Assembly: GCF_010731855.1 (NCBI RefSeq)
Contig: NZ_AP022620.1
Location: 1,426,001 to 1,490,000 of the forward strand
Reading direction: 5' to 3'
Length of the DNA stretch: 64,000 nucleotides
Origin: Mycolicibacterium anyangense
GTDB lineage: Bacteria > Actinomycetota > Actinomycetes > Mycobacteriales > Mycobacteriaceae
Of this stretch, positions 11,164 through 19,007 are shown piece by piece. The notes under the pieces were generated by a model. It ran no database searches. It was not told the origin of the DNA and saw only the letters and a list, made by a program, of their open reading frames with translations. The position numbers and the translations under genes are program-made. Numbering within the stretch: position 1 is the stretch's first letter; each line of letters starts with the position of its first letter.

Positions 11164-11732
11164 AGCGGGTTACGCGCCAGCCGCGCCAGCCGGGTGCGAT
11201 CCACCAGCACGCACCCGTGCACCTCGGCGAGCTGCTGGGCGGCCTCGGTGTAGCGGTGGTTGGACACCACCATGGTGTTCTGGCACTCGTAGACCGCGGC
11301 GCCGGCGACCACCTGCTGGATGGCTGAGCCGTTGACCACCCGGCCCTGGCGCTTGCACTGTACGGCCGTGCGGACACCGTCTCGGGTGGCGATCAGGTCG
11401 ACGCCGAAATCGCCGGTCACCTTGGTCATCTCGACGTCATAGCCGCGGCCGCGCAGCACCGCGGCAACATAGTGCTCGAATTCCACCCCGGTCATCGCGT
11501 CCACCGCGGCCTGCCCGCTGGCGCGGTAGAGCGCGTCCAGCCGGCGATCCTGCCGATGATCGAGGTATGCCAGGAACGCGCGCCAGGCACTCACCACTGC
11601 GATCAGCGCGGTCAGCGCCGCCGGCAGCCACACCCAATGGTTGAGCAGGCCTACCAGCCCCAGCAGGACGGTCGCCGCCAGCCACAGACCCAGCCACTGC
11701 AGGGCGGTGGTGTACTTGCCTGCCTCGGACAC
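11139..11732 (-). CDS. membrane-anchored Mrr-type restriction endonuclease-like protein
   Basis: A 197-aa protein. Residues about 12-55 form two hydrophobic spans. Residues about 80-185 form an Mrr_cat nuclease fold with the PD-(D/E)XK-like residues in GDFGVDLIA and VQCKRQ, and a helix with EFEHYVAAVLRGRGYDV. Stand-alone proteins of this build occur in actinobacteria; whether they cut modified DNA, serve in repair or lie dormant is unknown. No methyltransferase is nearby, so it is not a classical restriction-modification pair. It converges on the sulfotransferase with overlapping 3' ends. Confidence 0.75.
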   Translation of the reverse strand: MSEAGKYTTALQWLGLWLAATVLLGLVGLLNHWVWLPAALTALIAVVSAWRAFLAYLDHRQDRRLDALYRASGQAAVDAMTGVEFEHYVAAVLRGRGYDVEMTKVTGDFGVDLIATRDGVRTAVQCKRQGRVVNGSAIQQVVAGAAVYECQNTMVVSNHRYTEAAQQLAEVHGCVLVDRTRLARLARNPLQSTKRSR

Positions 11733-11803
11733 GCCGTCAACCTAGCGGCGACCGCTGACACGTCGGCGCCCCGACGAGCGGACGGCGCCAAACCGTGACC
11801 TGG

Positions 11804-13585
11804 CTAGAGGTCGAGACGGTCGATCGTCCACTTGATGTCGTCGAAGTGCGGCATCTCCCGACCGTCGTCGACGCCGATCTCCCGTTTGATCAGGGCCTCG
11901 AGTTTGGCGCTCGAGGCCATCACCACCTCGGCGTTCTCCCCCTTGGTGGCCGCCAGGTTCGTCATCTCCGCCGGGTCGGTCTGCAGGTCGTACAGTTCGA
12001 CATCGTTGGCCTTGTACAGCTCGTCGAGGGTCTGCGGCAGGTTGCGCTGGGTGGGCGCGAAGTAGCGGGTGAACTTGTAGCGGCCGTCGAACATCGTCCG
12101 CAGGCTGCCCCGCTTGGTCAGGTCGGGCCGGTATCCCGCCTCGGCCATCGCCTGCTTGGGGTCCTTCTTGGCAGCCTTGGCGTCGGCGACGATCCGGATG
12201 ACCTCGCTGTCGTTGGTGGCCAGCCCGCTGTAGGTGAACAGCACAGCCTCACGGACCGTGTGTTGGTCGGCGGCGCGCGGATTGCCCAGTGCCGCACTGA
12301 AATCCTTGCCCGGCAGGTCCCGGCCTGCCACCTCACCCTCGTTACCCGCCTTGACGCCGGCGAAGGCCAACAGGCTCGGCGCCAGGTCAATATGTCCGGT
12401 CAGTGATGAAACGCTTTGTCCCCCAGCGACATCCGGGTGCACGATGTGCATCGGAAGGTGGATGGCCTCCTGATAGGCGAACGGCCCCTTGCCGCGCAGG
12501 CCGTGGGCGCCACCCATCTCACCGTGGTCGCTGGTGAACACCACGATGGTGTTGTCGGTCAGCTTCAGGTTGTCCAGCTCGGCGAGCAGCAACTGCAGCT
12601 GCTGGTCCACGCTGCGGATGCTGTTCAGGTAGAAGTCCGAGAAGCGCCGCCAGCGCTCCTCCTCCGGCGGGATGGTGCCCAGCGTATAACCCCAGGCCTT
12701 GAGGTACTCGCCGTGCGCGGCGGGCCGACCCGGCTCGTTCATCGGCTGGGTGAGGTTCTTGGGCAGCGCGGTGTCCCAGGTCTTGGCGTAGAGCTCGTTC
12801 TCCGGCGCCCGGGCGGCCTCCATCAGCAGCCTGCCGTTGTCCTGGACGTTCTGTCCGGGGGCGTCGGTGTTGAAGTACATGATGTCGTGCGGATTGACCA
12901 GGCTGACGAACAGCGCCCACGGCTTGTTCTCATCGGCCAGCGTCCGGCCCTGATCGCGCAGCCACGACACGGCGCTGCCGCCGATCATGTTGTCGTAGTG
13001 GTAGCCACCAAGGGTGTGGGTCAGGACGTCGCCCGGCCAGACGTAGTCGGAGAAGCCGTAGGCCTCCATCTCCTTGGTGAACAGGTGGTCGGGCTGCTCG
13101 GTCTCGAAGGCACTGTTGAGATGCCACTTGCCCTTGTAGGCGGTGTAGTAGCCGGCCTTGCGCAGCATGTCCCCGACGGTCGGGATGTCCGGGTTCATGG
13201 AGTTGACGTAGGGCATGTCGACGTTCTCGAACATCCCGTTGTCCGGTGTCTGCAGTCCGGTCAGGATGACGGCGCGCGAGCTCGTACACATGACGGCCGG
13301 GCAGTAATGATTGGTGAACGTGACACCGTCAGTGCGGAGCCGCTCCCGGCCCGGCAGTGACATCCCGGACGGCCACTCGGTGAAGTAGCGCTCCTGGTCG
13401 GTGAAGACGAACACGATGTTGTGCTTGGCGGCCGAGGGCAGGCCGGACTTGGGAGCCGACGGCGTGCTGGCCGGCTTGGGTGCACACGCGGACAGCGCGG
13501 TCGAGGCCAGCGCGGTGGAGGCCAGTGAGACACCCGCCATGGTCAGGAAGGTCCGCCGACTGGGTCCTTCAGTGGTAGCTGTCAC
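11804..13585 (-). CDS. Tat-exported sulfatase-family lipoprotein
   Basis: A 593-aa alkaline-phosphatase-superfamily sulfatase. The N-terminus combines a twin-arginine motif (SRRTFLTMAG) and a lipobox-like LSAC at Cys34, so it is probably a Tat-exported lipoprotein. The site that becomes formylglycine reads CTSSR (Cys100-Arg104) rather than the usual CxPxR or CxAxR. Metal-site elements include FVFTDQER near residue 60, KGKWHL, and VVFTSDHGEMGGAHGL. It starts with GTG 50 nt from the divergent TetR at 13636, which probably regulates it. Substrate unknown; it could be a sulfatase, phosphonate hydrolase or phosphodiesterase. Confidence 0.85.
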   Translation of the reverse strand: MTATTEGPSRRTFLTMAGVSLASTALASTALSACAPKPASTPSAPKSGLPSAAKHNIVFVFTDQERYFTEWPSGMSLPGRERLRTDGVTFTNHYCPAVMCTSSRAVILTGLQTPDNGMFENVDMPYVNSMNPDIPTVGDMLRKAGYYTAYKGKWHLNSAFETEQPDHLFTKEMEAYGFSDYVWPGDVLTHTLGGYHYDNMIGGSAVSWLRDQGRTLADENKPWALFVSLVNPHDIMYFNTDAPGQNVQDNGRLLMEAARAPENELYAKTWDTALPKNLTQPMNEPGRPAAHGEYLKAWGYTLGTIPPEEERWRRFSDFYLNSIRSVDQQLQLLLAELDNLKLTDNTIVVFTSDHGEMGGAHGLRGKGPFAYQEAIHLPMHIVHPDVAGGQSVSSLTGHIDLAPSLLAFAGVKAGNEGEVAGRDLPGKDFSAALGNPRAADQHTVREAVLFTYSGLATNDSEVIRIVADAKAAKKDPKQAMAEAGYRPDLTKRGSLRTMFDGRYKFTRYFAPTQRNLPQTLDELYKANDVELYDLQTDPAEMTNLAATKGENAEVVMASSAKLEALIKREIGVDDGREMPHFDDIKWTIDRLDL

Positions 13586-13635
13586 GCGGCTCGTGTCCCT
13601 TCCACTCTTGATGTAGCGATACGTACACTAAGCAC

Positions 13636-14322
13636 ATGTCGTTGCCCGGTCAACCATGCGAGGACCCCAGCGCCGCGTCCGAAGACCCGGATTCGGCCCG
13701 GTCGCGCCCGGCGCGGCGCACCCGCGCCAACGGAGACCGGTCGCGTGAGCGCATCCTGGACGCCGCCACTGAGGTGGCCACCGAACGCGGCTACGACGGG
13801 ACCACGATCTCGTCCGTCAGCAAGGCCAGCGGACTGCCCCCGACGTCCATCTATTGGCACTTCACCGACAAGGACGACCTGATCGCGGCAGTGATCGACC
13901 GCAGCTACCAGCGCTGGCTGGGCGCGCTGAGCCTGCCCGAGGGAGCGGACGCGGCCCGCTGGGCCGGCCAGATCGGGACCCAGGTGGCCAAGGCGCTCCA
14001 GGAAGCCCCGGACTTCCTGCGCCTGGGGCTCAAACTGGCGCTGGACCGGCGGCCGGTCGAACGACGGGCCAAGCGCAAGTTCCTGCAAAGCCGCGCCAGC
14101 ACGTTCGACCAGTTCGCCCGGCTGATCCGCCAGATCGCGCCGGAGCTCGACGACGACAAGGTCGATCTCCTCACGACCTATCTGATCGCCGGTGCCGACG
14201 GCCTGTTCATCGCCGGCGAGATCGACGACGATCCGCAGCGGTTCGTCGAACTCTTCGAACTGCACGCGACGGTGGTCCTGCAATCGGCGATCGACGTGGT
14301 CACGTCCCGCCCCCGCTACTGA
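13636..14322 (+). CDS. TetR-family transcriptional regulator
   Basis: A 228-aa regulator with a disordered Pro/Arg/Ser-rich N-terminus (about 35 residues), then the HTH (RERILDAATEVATERGYDG to YWHFTDKDDL) and a helical ligand domain. The ATG lies 6 nt after TACACT (13624-13629), so the mRNA is probably leaderless. It is divergent from the sulfatase with only 50 nt between starts; a TACGTA core at 13620-13625 in that gap is a candidate half-operator. Regulation of the sulfatase is inference from layout. Confidence 0.88.
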   Translation: MSLPGQPCEDPSAASEDPDSARSRPARRTRANGDRSRERILDAATEVATERGYDGTTISSVSKASGLPPTSIYWHFTDKDDLIAAVIDRSYQRWLGALSLPEGADAARWAGQIGTQVAKALQEAPDFLRLGLKLALDRRPVERRAKRKFLQSRASTFDQFARLIRQIAPELDDDKVDLLTTYLIAGADGLFIAGEIDDDPQRFVELFELHATVVLQSAIDVVTSRPRY

Positions 14323-14330
14323 TCAGTAGC
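14315..14330. repeat. 16-bp perfect palindrome at the end of the 13636 regulator
   Basis: GCTACTGATCAGTAGC is self-complementary over 16 bp and includes the TetR stop codon (14320-14322). As RNA it would give only a 6-bp stem with a GATC loop and no T tract, so it is at most a weak terminator or a protein-binding palindrome. Confidence 0.4.
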
Positions 14331-14496
14331 CTGCCGACGTTGCCCGGCGGCGACCCTTGACGTGAAAGTTGCGTTCTTACCAGAGTTTTAGGCAGAGCTC
14401 CCGGCGGCCTTAGATTTGCGGCATAGCGTTTGGGTCATCGGTGGGAACGCCACCCGGCGAACCCACATCGGCACACCGACCGGAATGAGGCTGCAG

Positions 14497-14931
14497 ATGA
14501 CGAGTTTCACCTCTCGCTATGGCAACCCCGCTGTTGACTACAAGGGTGCGCACGTTCGCGCCCACTTCCGGCATGTGGCGACCGTCGCCGCGATCAGCGG
14601 CCGCATCGACGCCTCCAACGTCGACCACCTGACGAACTCCGTCGCGCGCTTCGTGCTGGCCGACCAGCCGTTCATCCTGGACCTCAGCGGGGTGGAATCC
14701 TTTAGCCCGCAGGCACTTCGGCTGCTGTTCGCCCTCGATGACCGCTGCTCGGCAGTCGGCGTCGACTGGGCGGTGGTGGCCAGCGAGGCCGTCAAGCGCC
14801 GGCTCCGGATCCGCAACAACGACGTGCTGTTCCCGGTCGTGGGGTCGCTGGCCGAGGCCGAGCACGAGTTCGACGACGCGATCCTCAACCGTCGCCGGTT
14901 CCTGCTGCCGCTGCTGAGCAAGACGGCCTGA
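14497..14931 (+). CDS. STAS-domain protein (anti-sigma factor antagonist type)
   Basis: A 144-aa protein with one STAS domain (about residues 25-115). The central strand-turn reads ILDLSGVESFSPQALRLL; the position that is phosphorylated in SpoIIAA-like antagonists is Ser within FSPQAL. STAS proteins of this size bind anti-sigma kinases of SigF/SigB type and release the sigma factor. I chose the ATG at 14497 because TGAGG lies 6 nt upstream; an ATG at 14416 would add 27 residues without a ribosome site. No partner kinase is adjacent. Confidence 0.75.
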   Translation: MTSFTSRYGNPAVDYKGAHVRAHFRHVATVAAISGRIDASNVDHLTNSVARFVLADQPFILDLSGVESFSPQALRLLFALDDRCSAVGVDWAVVASEAVKRRLRIRNNDVLFPVVGSLAEAEHEFDDAILNRRRFLLPLLSKTA

Positions 14932-14973
14932 GCGCGAGACGCCGGGTGCTCCGGCGCGCGTACCCTGTTTGTC

Positions 14974-15522
14974 GTGGGTCAAACATCAGCAATCCTGACC
15001 GCCGCATCAGCGACCGCGGTCGCGGTCCTTGTGGGGGCGGGCGTCGCCGGCGCTGATCCCGCGACACCGGATCCCTCCCCCGCGCCGTCGACCAGCACGA
15101 CCGCACCCGGCGTTCCGGCCTTATCGCTGCCGTCGTCGGCCACACCGACCTCCACCGCACCCGCGGTCCCGCAGTCGGCGATGGACCACAACGGCACCTA
15201 CAAGGTCGGCACCGACATCGTCGCGGGCACCTACACCTCGGCTGGGCCGGTCGACGGCGACAGGTGCTATTGGAAGCGCATCGGCGGCCCGGACGGCGCC
15301 ACCACCCTGGACAACGCGTTGAGCGCAAAGCAGCAGGTGGTGCAGATCGAGCCGACCGACACCGCCTTCAAGACCAACGGATGCCAGCCCTGGCAGCTCA
15401 CCGACGCGCCGCCGCCGGGCGAGAACCCGCCCTGGCTTTCCGGCATCCAGTTACGCCACTATCTCGACGTCATCAACGGGTTGTCGGGAGCGTCGGGCAA
15501 CGGCACAGTGCCGACCTCCTAG
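14974..15522 (+). CDS. exported protein with a YKVGTDIVAGTY repeat-type domain
   Basis: A 182-aa exported protein with a signal peptide (about residues 1-28, cut near VAGADP), a Pro/Ser/Thr-rich linker (29-65), and a beta-rich domain that begins NGTYKVGTDIVAGTYTSAG and contains CYWKRIGG and NGCQPW, probably one disulfide. This type of domain is found in exported actinobacterial proteins; function unknown. The GTG start lies 7 nt after TACCCT (14961-14966), so the mRNA is probably leaderless. Confidence 0.75.
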   Translation: MGQTSAILTAASATAVAVLVGAGVAGADPATPDPSPAPSTSTTAPGVPALSLPSSATPTSTAPAVPQSAMDHNGTYKVGTDIVAGTYTSAGPVDGDRCYWKRIGGPDGATTLDNALSAKQQVVQIEPTDTAFKTNGCQPWQLTDAPPPGENPPWLSGIQLRHYLDVINGLSGASGNGTVPTS

Positions 15523-15556
15523 GCCGACCTCCTGGGCCCAACTCCTCGCCTGGCGG

Positions 15557-16672
15557 CTAGTGGCTGCCCACGCCCCAGTGCAGCACCCGTGAGGTGACCA
15601 GCACCAGGACCAGGGATACGGCGGCCACCACGACCAGCCCGATGACCGCGACGACCAGCGGACGCCATCCGGTGCGGGCCAGTTCCCTGAAGTTGGTGTT
15701 GAGTCCGACGCCGGCGAACGTCAGCAGAAACGCCCACTTGGACACGTTCGCCAGGTTGGTGCTCTGGCCCTTGGTCAGCCAGCCGGCGGTCGCGATCGCC
15801 GAGACAGCCAGAAAGCCCAGGACGAACTTGGGGAACTTCTCCCAGATGAAACGCGCCTTGGCGGCGAACCCCGGGGCGATCTCGTCGGCTTGGCCGCGCG
15901 ACGACCAATAGAGCGCAAAACCCAGGACGACGAACCCGATCAAGGAGTTGCGCACCGACTTGACCAGTACCGCCAGCTTGCCCGCCTCCTCGGAGAAGAG
16001 GTAGCCGGTCGCGGTCGTCTCCGCGGTGTTGTCCACGGCGAGCCCGGCCCACAGTCCGAACTCGTGGTCGCTGAGACCGAGCAGGTGGCCCAGCACCGGC
16101 AGGGTGAACAGGGCCACCGCACCGAGGGCCAGGATGGCGGCGATGGCGTAACTGACATCGGAGTTGCGAGCCCGAATGGCTCCCTTGGAGGCCACGATGG
16201 CCGACACCCCGCAGATCGAGGTGCCGATCGCCAGCAGCGATCCGAGCTTGCCGGAGAGGCCGAAGAGCCGCGCGGCGGCCAGGATGATCGCCCCTGCGAT
16301 CGTCATGTCGAGCAGGATCTGCACCAGCGAGATGCCGCCCAGCTTGACGATGTCGCCGAGGACGAACCGCGCACCGAGGGCGACGATGCCGATCTTCAGC
16401 CAGAATTCGTAGGTGCGGATGCCGGGCCGGAAGACGGGGTGCACACCCACCGTGTTGGACACGATCAAGCCGAACACGATCGCCCACAGCACGTATTCGA
16501 TGTCCGGAACGGTCCAATGATGGTGTTTGGCAAGCGAATTCCACTCCACCTGCGCGTACTTGCCCAGTAGGCCGATCCCCACCAGAAGCAGAACGCCGGG
16601 GACGTAGTCCAGCAGGTTACGGCTGGTGAAGATCGGGTCCTCGGTATCGGTCGCAACGTCGACGGTGCTCAT
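15557..16672 (-). CDS. YeiH-family (UPF0324) putative sulfate exporter
   Basis: A 371-aa polytopic membrane protein with about ten spans, of the YeiH/UPF0324 family. Some members have been linked to sulfate or sulfonate export. Recognisable segments are [17 protein letters not shown], with its characteristic Cys, and [20 protein letters not shown] chose the ATG at 16672 (MSTVDVATD); the frame stays open to 16759 but that part is antisense-like and overlaps the small upstream gene. A 44-aa membrane protein gene ends 4 nt before this ATG, implying coupling. Confidence 0.82.
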   Translation of the reverse strand: MSTVDVATDTEDPIFTSRNLLDYVPGVLLLVGIGLLGKYAQVEWNSLAKHHHWTVPDIEYVLWAIVFGLIVSNTVGVHPVFRPGIRTYEFWLKIGIVALGARFVLGDIVKLGGISLVQILLDMTIAGAIILAAARLFGLSGKLGSLLAIGTSICGVSAIVASKGAIRARNSDVSYAIAAILALGAVALFTLPVLGHLLGLSDHEFGLWAGLAVDNTAETTATGYLFSEEAGKLAVLVKSVRNSLIGFVVLGFALYWSSRGQADEIAPGFAAKARFIWEKFPKFVLGFLAVSAIATAGWLTKGQSTNLANVSKWAFLLTFAGVGLNTNFRELARTGWRPLVVAVIGLVVVAAVSLVLVLVTSRVLHWGVGSH

Positions 16673-16676
16673 GGTG

Positions 16677-16811
16677 TCACCACGGAATCTTGGGCAGGAC
16701 GCCTGCCACCGCCAGGACGACGAAGACTCCGGCGACGATGGTGGCCCACCAATCCACACCGAGATGGAATCGTCGCTGACTGCTGTGACCGGGCAGGTCC
16801 GGTTCGGTCAT
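16677..16811 (-). CDS. 44-aa single-span membrane protein upstream of yeiH
   Basis: The minus strand encodes [20 protein letters not shown], then a hydrophobic span (about residues 21-40) ending PKIPW. AGGGGTG precedes the ATG by 3 nt and the TGA is 4 nt before the YeiH start. A polar N-terminus followed by one span fits a small subunit or modulator of the YeiH transporter. No family recognised. Confidence 0.65.
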   Translation of the reverse strand: MTEPDLPGHSSQRRFHLGVDWWATIVAGVFVVLAVAGVLPKIPW

Positions 16812-16919
16812 GGTCACCCCTGTTCGCCGATGCTGCGCTACGGCATCGATGTTCACCGACTCTCTCGCAACGGGACCAGCAATCCGCTCGGGCTGATTCC
16901 AGCGATCATGCGGCGTCCG

Positions 16920-17714
16920 CTATTTGGCGGTGGCGCCGCTGGCCGGGATCGGCGACGGGCAATAGTCGTGATCCTGGAGTTCCTCCCCGCCGGCGATGTC
17001 GCCGGCCTGGGCATCGGCGCGGTCGGCGAGTACGACGAACCCGGGTGACCCGCCGACGTTGTCCGCCCCGACCACCACGAGCGTGTAGCTGCCCATCTCG
17101 GTGCGCGCGCCGGGCAGGCCGTCGGCCATCAGCGTGAATGGGTTGGCGGTCAACTCGGTGCCCGGCACCGCCATAGCCCAGTAGGTGTGCCCAACCAGCG
17201 GCACCGGCAACGGCTCCCAGCGCGGACCGATGGACCCGGCCGCGGTGCGCAATGCCTCGCGGACATCGGCGCGCACACAGTCGATGTGGATGTGCAATTG
17301 GTTCTGGCTGCGCGACACCGCGGAGTTGATCGCCAAGCTCACCCAGTCCCTGGGTAACGTGCCGCCGGCCCGTTGCTCGACGAACGCCCGCGCCAGCCAC
17401 GCGGCGGCGAAGTAGTTCGGGGCGCCGGGTTCGAGCAGTTCGGGGCTCTCGATCCCGGCGATGCGCGCGGTGGGTAGCAACAGGTACTGCCGGTCTCCGA
17501 TGAAGTCCTTCATCACCGCGTAGCCGTCGCGCTCGCCGCCCTGCAGATCGATCTGCGCACACGGCGCCGGGTCCCGATGGGCGAGTTCGTCGGCGACGCA
17601 CTGGTCGTGCACGACGGTCCACAGCGCATTCGGGTCGGCGTGAGCGGTCACCGCAGTAGGGATCGCCACCGCCACTGCCGCCAGCGCGGCGGACATCTTC
17701 CCGAGCACCGCCAC
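16920..17714 (-). CDS. cdh: CDP-diacylglycerol pyrophosphatase
   Basis: A 264-aa exported protein of the Cdh family (HIT-like fold), which hydrolyses CDP-diacylglycerol to phosphatidate and CMP. A signal peptide covers about residues 1-26. The catalytic HIT-type histidines are in QNQLHIHIDCV. The family layout is complete: a DYC near the C-terminus and conserved VGHTYWAMAVPG in the middle. The start is uncertain: GTG 17714 gives MAVLGKMSA, and the ATG at 17696 has GGGAAG immediately before it. It is divergent from the molybdate-sensor gene. Confidence 0.82.
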   Translation of the reverse strand: MAVLGKMSAALAAVAVAIPTAVTAHADPNALWTVVHDQCVADELAHRDPAPCAQIDLQGGERDGYAVMKDFIGDRQYLLLPTARIAGIESPELLEPGAPNYFAAAWLARAFVEQRAGGTLPRDWVSLAINSAVSRSQNQLHIHIDCVRADVREALRTAAGSIGPRWEPLPVPLVGHTYWAMAVPGTELTANPFTLMADGLPGARTEMGSYTLVVVGADNVGGSPGFVVLADRADAQAGDIAGGEELQDHDYCPSPIPASGATAK

Positions 17715-17760
17715 ACCCTATGACTCGGTACGGCCGGGACACCGACCAGCGCAGTCGATA

Positions 17761-17805
17761 TCCGCAAAAGCGGATCACTGGCAACTCTGTGTCCGTATCT
17801 GCGGA
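17761..17805. promoter_or_regulatory. paired TCCG-N6-CGGA operators before the molybdate-sensor gene
   Basis: Two sites share the geometry TCCG-N6-CGGA: 17761-17774 (within ATCCGCAAAAGCGGAT, 17760-17775) and 17792-17805. Their starts are 31 bp apart, three helical turns. The second lies 21 nt before the GTG at 17827 and overlaps the expected -35/-10 spacer. They are good candidates for binding by the HTH-TOBE protein encoded immediately downstream. Confidence 0.55.
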
Positions 17806-17826
17806 TTTCTCCGCTAGGCTCCGGTA

Positions 17827-18234
17827 GTGCCCCAGATCAGAATCCGCGAGGCCGCCGAGCTACTCGGCGTCAGCGATGACACGGTCCGCCGCTGGATCGA
17901 CGACGGCGCCCTGCCGGTGAGCAACGAGGCGGGCGGACCCAAGACCATCGACGGTGCCGCACTGGCGGCATTCGCCCGCGACCATGCCGCAGCCGCACCC
18001 AAAGACCCACTCACGGTCGCGAGTTCGGCGCGAAACCGATTCGCCGGCTTGGTGACCAAGGTGGTCACCGACACCGTGATGGCTCAGGTCGAATTGCAGT
18101 GCGGGCCGTTCACCGTGGTCTCGCTGATGAGTAGCGAGGCCGTCCGGGAGCTCAACCTCGAACCGGGCAGCATCGCGGTCGCCGTCGTGAAAGCCACCAC
18201 CGTGATCGTCGAGACCCCGGGCGGGCAGTCATGA
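17827..18234 (+). CDS. HTH-TOBE molybdate-responsive regulator
   Basis: A 135-aa protein combining an excisionase/MerR-like HTH (about residues 3-50, IREAAELLGVSDDTVRRWID) with a molybdate-binding TOBE/Mop domain (about 65-130, SARNRFAGLVTKVV to VKATTVIVET). Such proteins sense molybdate and control its uptake. It starts at GTG, 6 nt after TAGGCT (17815-17820), so leaderless. Its stop overlaps the modA start (ATGA), so sensor and binding protein are made together. Paired inverted repeats upstream suggest autoregulation. Confidence 0.85.
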   Translation: MPQIRIREAAELLGVSDDTVRRWIDDGALPVSNEAGGPKTIDGAALAAFARDHAAAAPKDPLTVASSARNRFAGLVTKVVTDTVMAQVELQCGPFTVVSLMSSEAVRELNLEPGSIAVAVVKATTVIVETPGGQS

Positions 18235-19007
18235 ACCGGGCCCTGCCCACTCTGGCCACGGCGCTGGTACTCGCGGCACTGCCCGCATGCAGCTCCGGCC
18301 AGCACGCCTCGGCGCCGAGCGCAGGAGCCCCTGACAACACGGTCATCGTGTTCGCCGCGGCATCACTGAAGAAGACCTTCAGCCAGATCGGCGACCAATT
18401 CCGCAAGGACAACCCTGGCGCGTCCGTCGAGTTCTCGTTCGCCGGCTCCGCCGACCTCGTCACCCAACTCACCCAGGGCGCCCACGCCGACGTCTTCGCT
18501 TCAGCCGACACCAAGAACATGGACAAAGCCGCGGCCGCCGGACTGCTCGCCGGCCAGCCGGTGAACTTCGCCTCCAACACGCTCACGATTGCCGTCGCAC
18601 CCGGAAACCCGAAGAAGATCAACAGCTTTCGCGATCTGACCAACCCCGGCGTGAGCGTCGTCGCCTGCGCCCCCCAGGTGCCGTGCGGCGCTGCCACCCA
18701 GAAGGTCGAGACGGCCAGCGGCGTGGACCTGCACCCGGTCAGCGAAGAGTCCTCGGTCACCGACGTGCTCGGCAAGGTCACCAGCGGTCAGGCCGACGCC
18801 GGGCTGGTATACGTCACCGACACCGCCGCGGCCGGTGACAAGGTCACCTCGGTGCCGTTTCCGGAAGCCTCGGGTGCGGTCAACACCTACCCCATCGCCA
18901 CCCTGGTTCAGGCCAAAAACCCCGCGCTGGCAGCACGATTCGTCGACTTCGTGACCGGGCCCACCGGCCAGCGGATTCTCGGGCAGGCCGGTTTCGGCAA
19001 GCCCTGA
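18231..19007 (+). CDS. modA: molybdate ABC transporter substrate-binding lipoprotein ModA
   Basis: A 258-aa lipoprotein (signal peptide, lipobox LPAC at about residue 20). The ModA oxyanion-binding segments are present: FAAASLKKTF with the first binding Ser, EFSFAGSADLVTQLTQGAHADVF with the second, and the later ASNTLTIAV, DAGLVYVTD. It captures molybdate or tungstate outside the membrane. No modB permease or modC ATPase follows; the next gene is a phosphodiesterase-like enzyme overlapping the stop. The permease must be elsewhere or lost. Confidence 0.92.
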   Translation: MNRALPTLATALVLAALPACSSGQHASAPSAGAPDNTVIVFAAASLKKTFSQIGDQFRKDNPGASVEFSFAGSADLVTQLTQGAHADVFASADTKNMDKAAAAGLLAGQPVNFASNTLTIAVAPGNPKKINSFRDLTNPGVSVVACAPQVPCGAATQKVETASGVDLHPVSEESSVTDVLGKVTSGQADAGLVYVTDTAAAGDKVTSVPFPEASGAVNTYPIATLVQAKNPALAARFVDFVTGPTGQRILGQAGFGKP

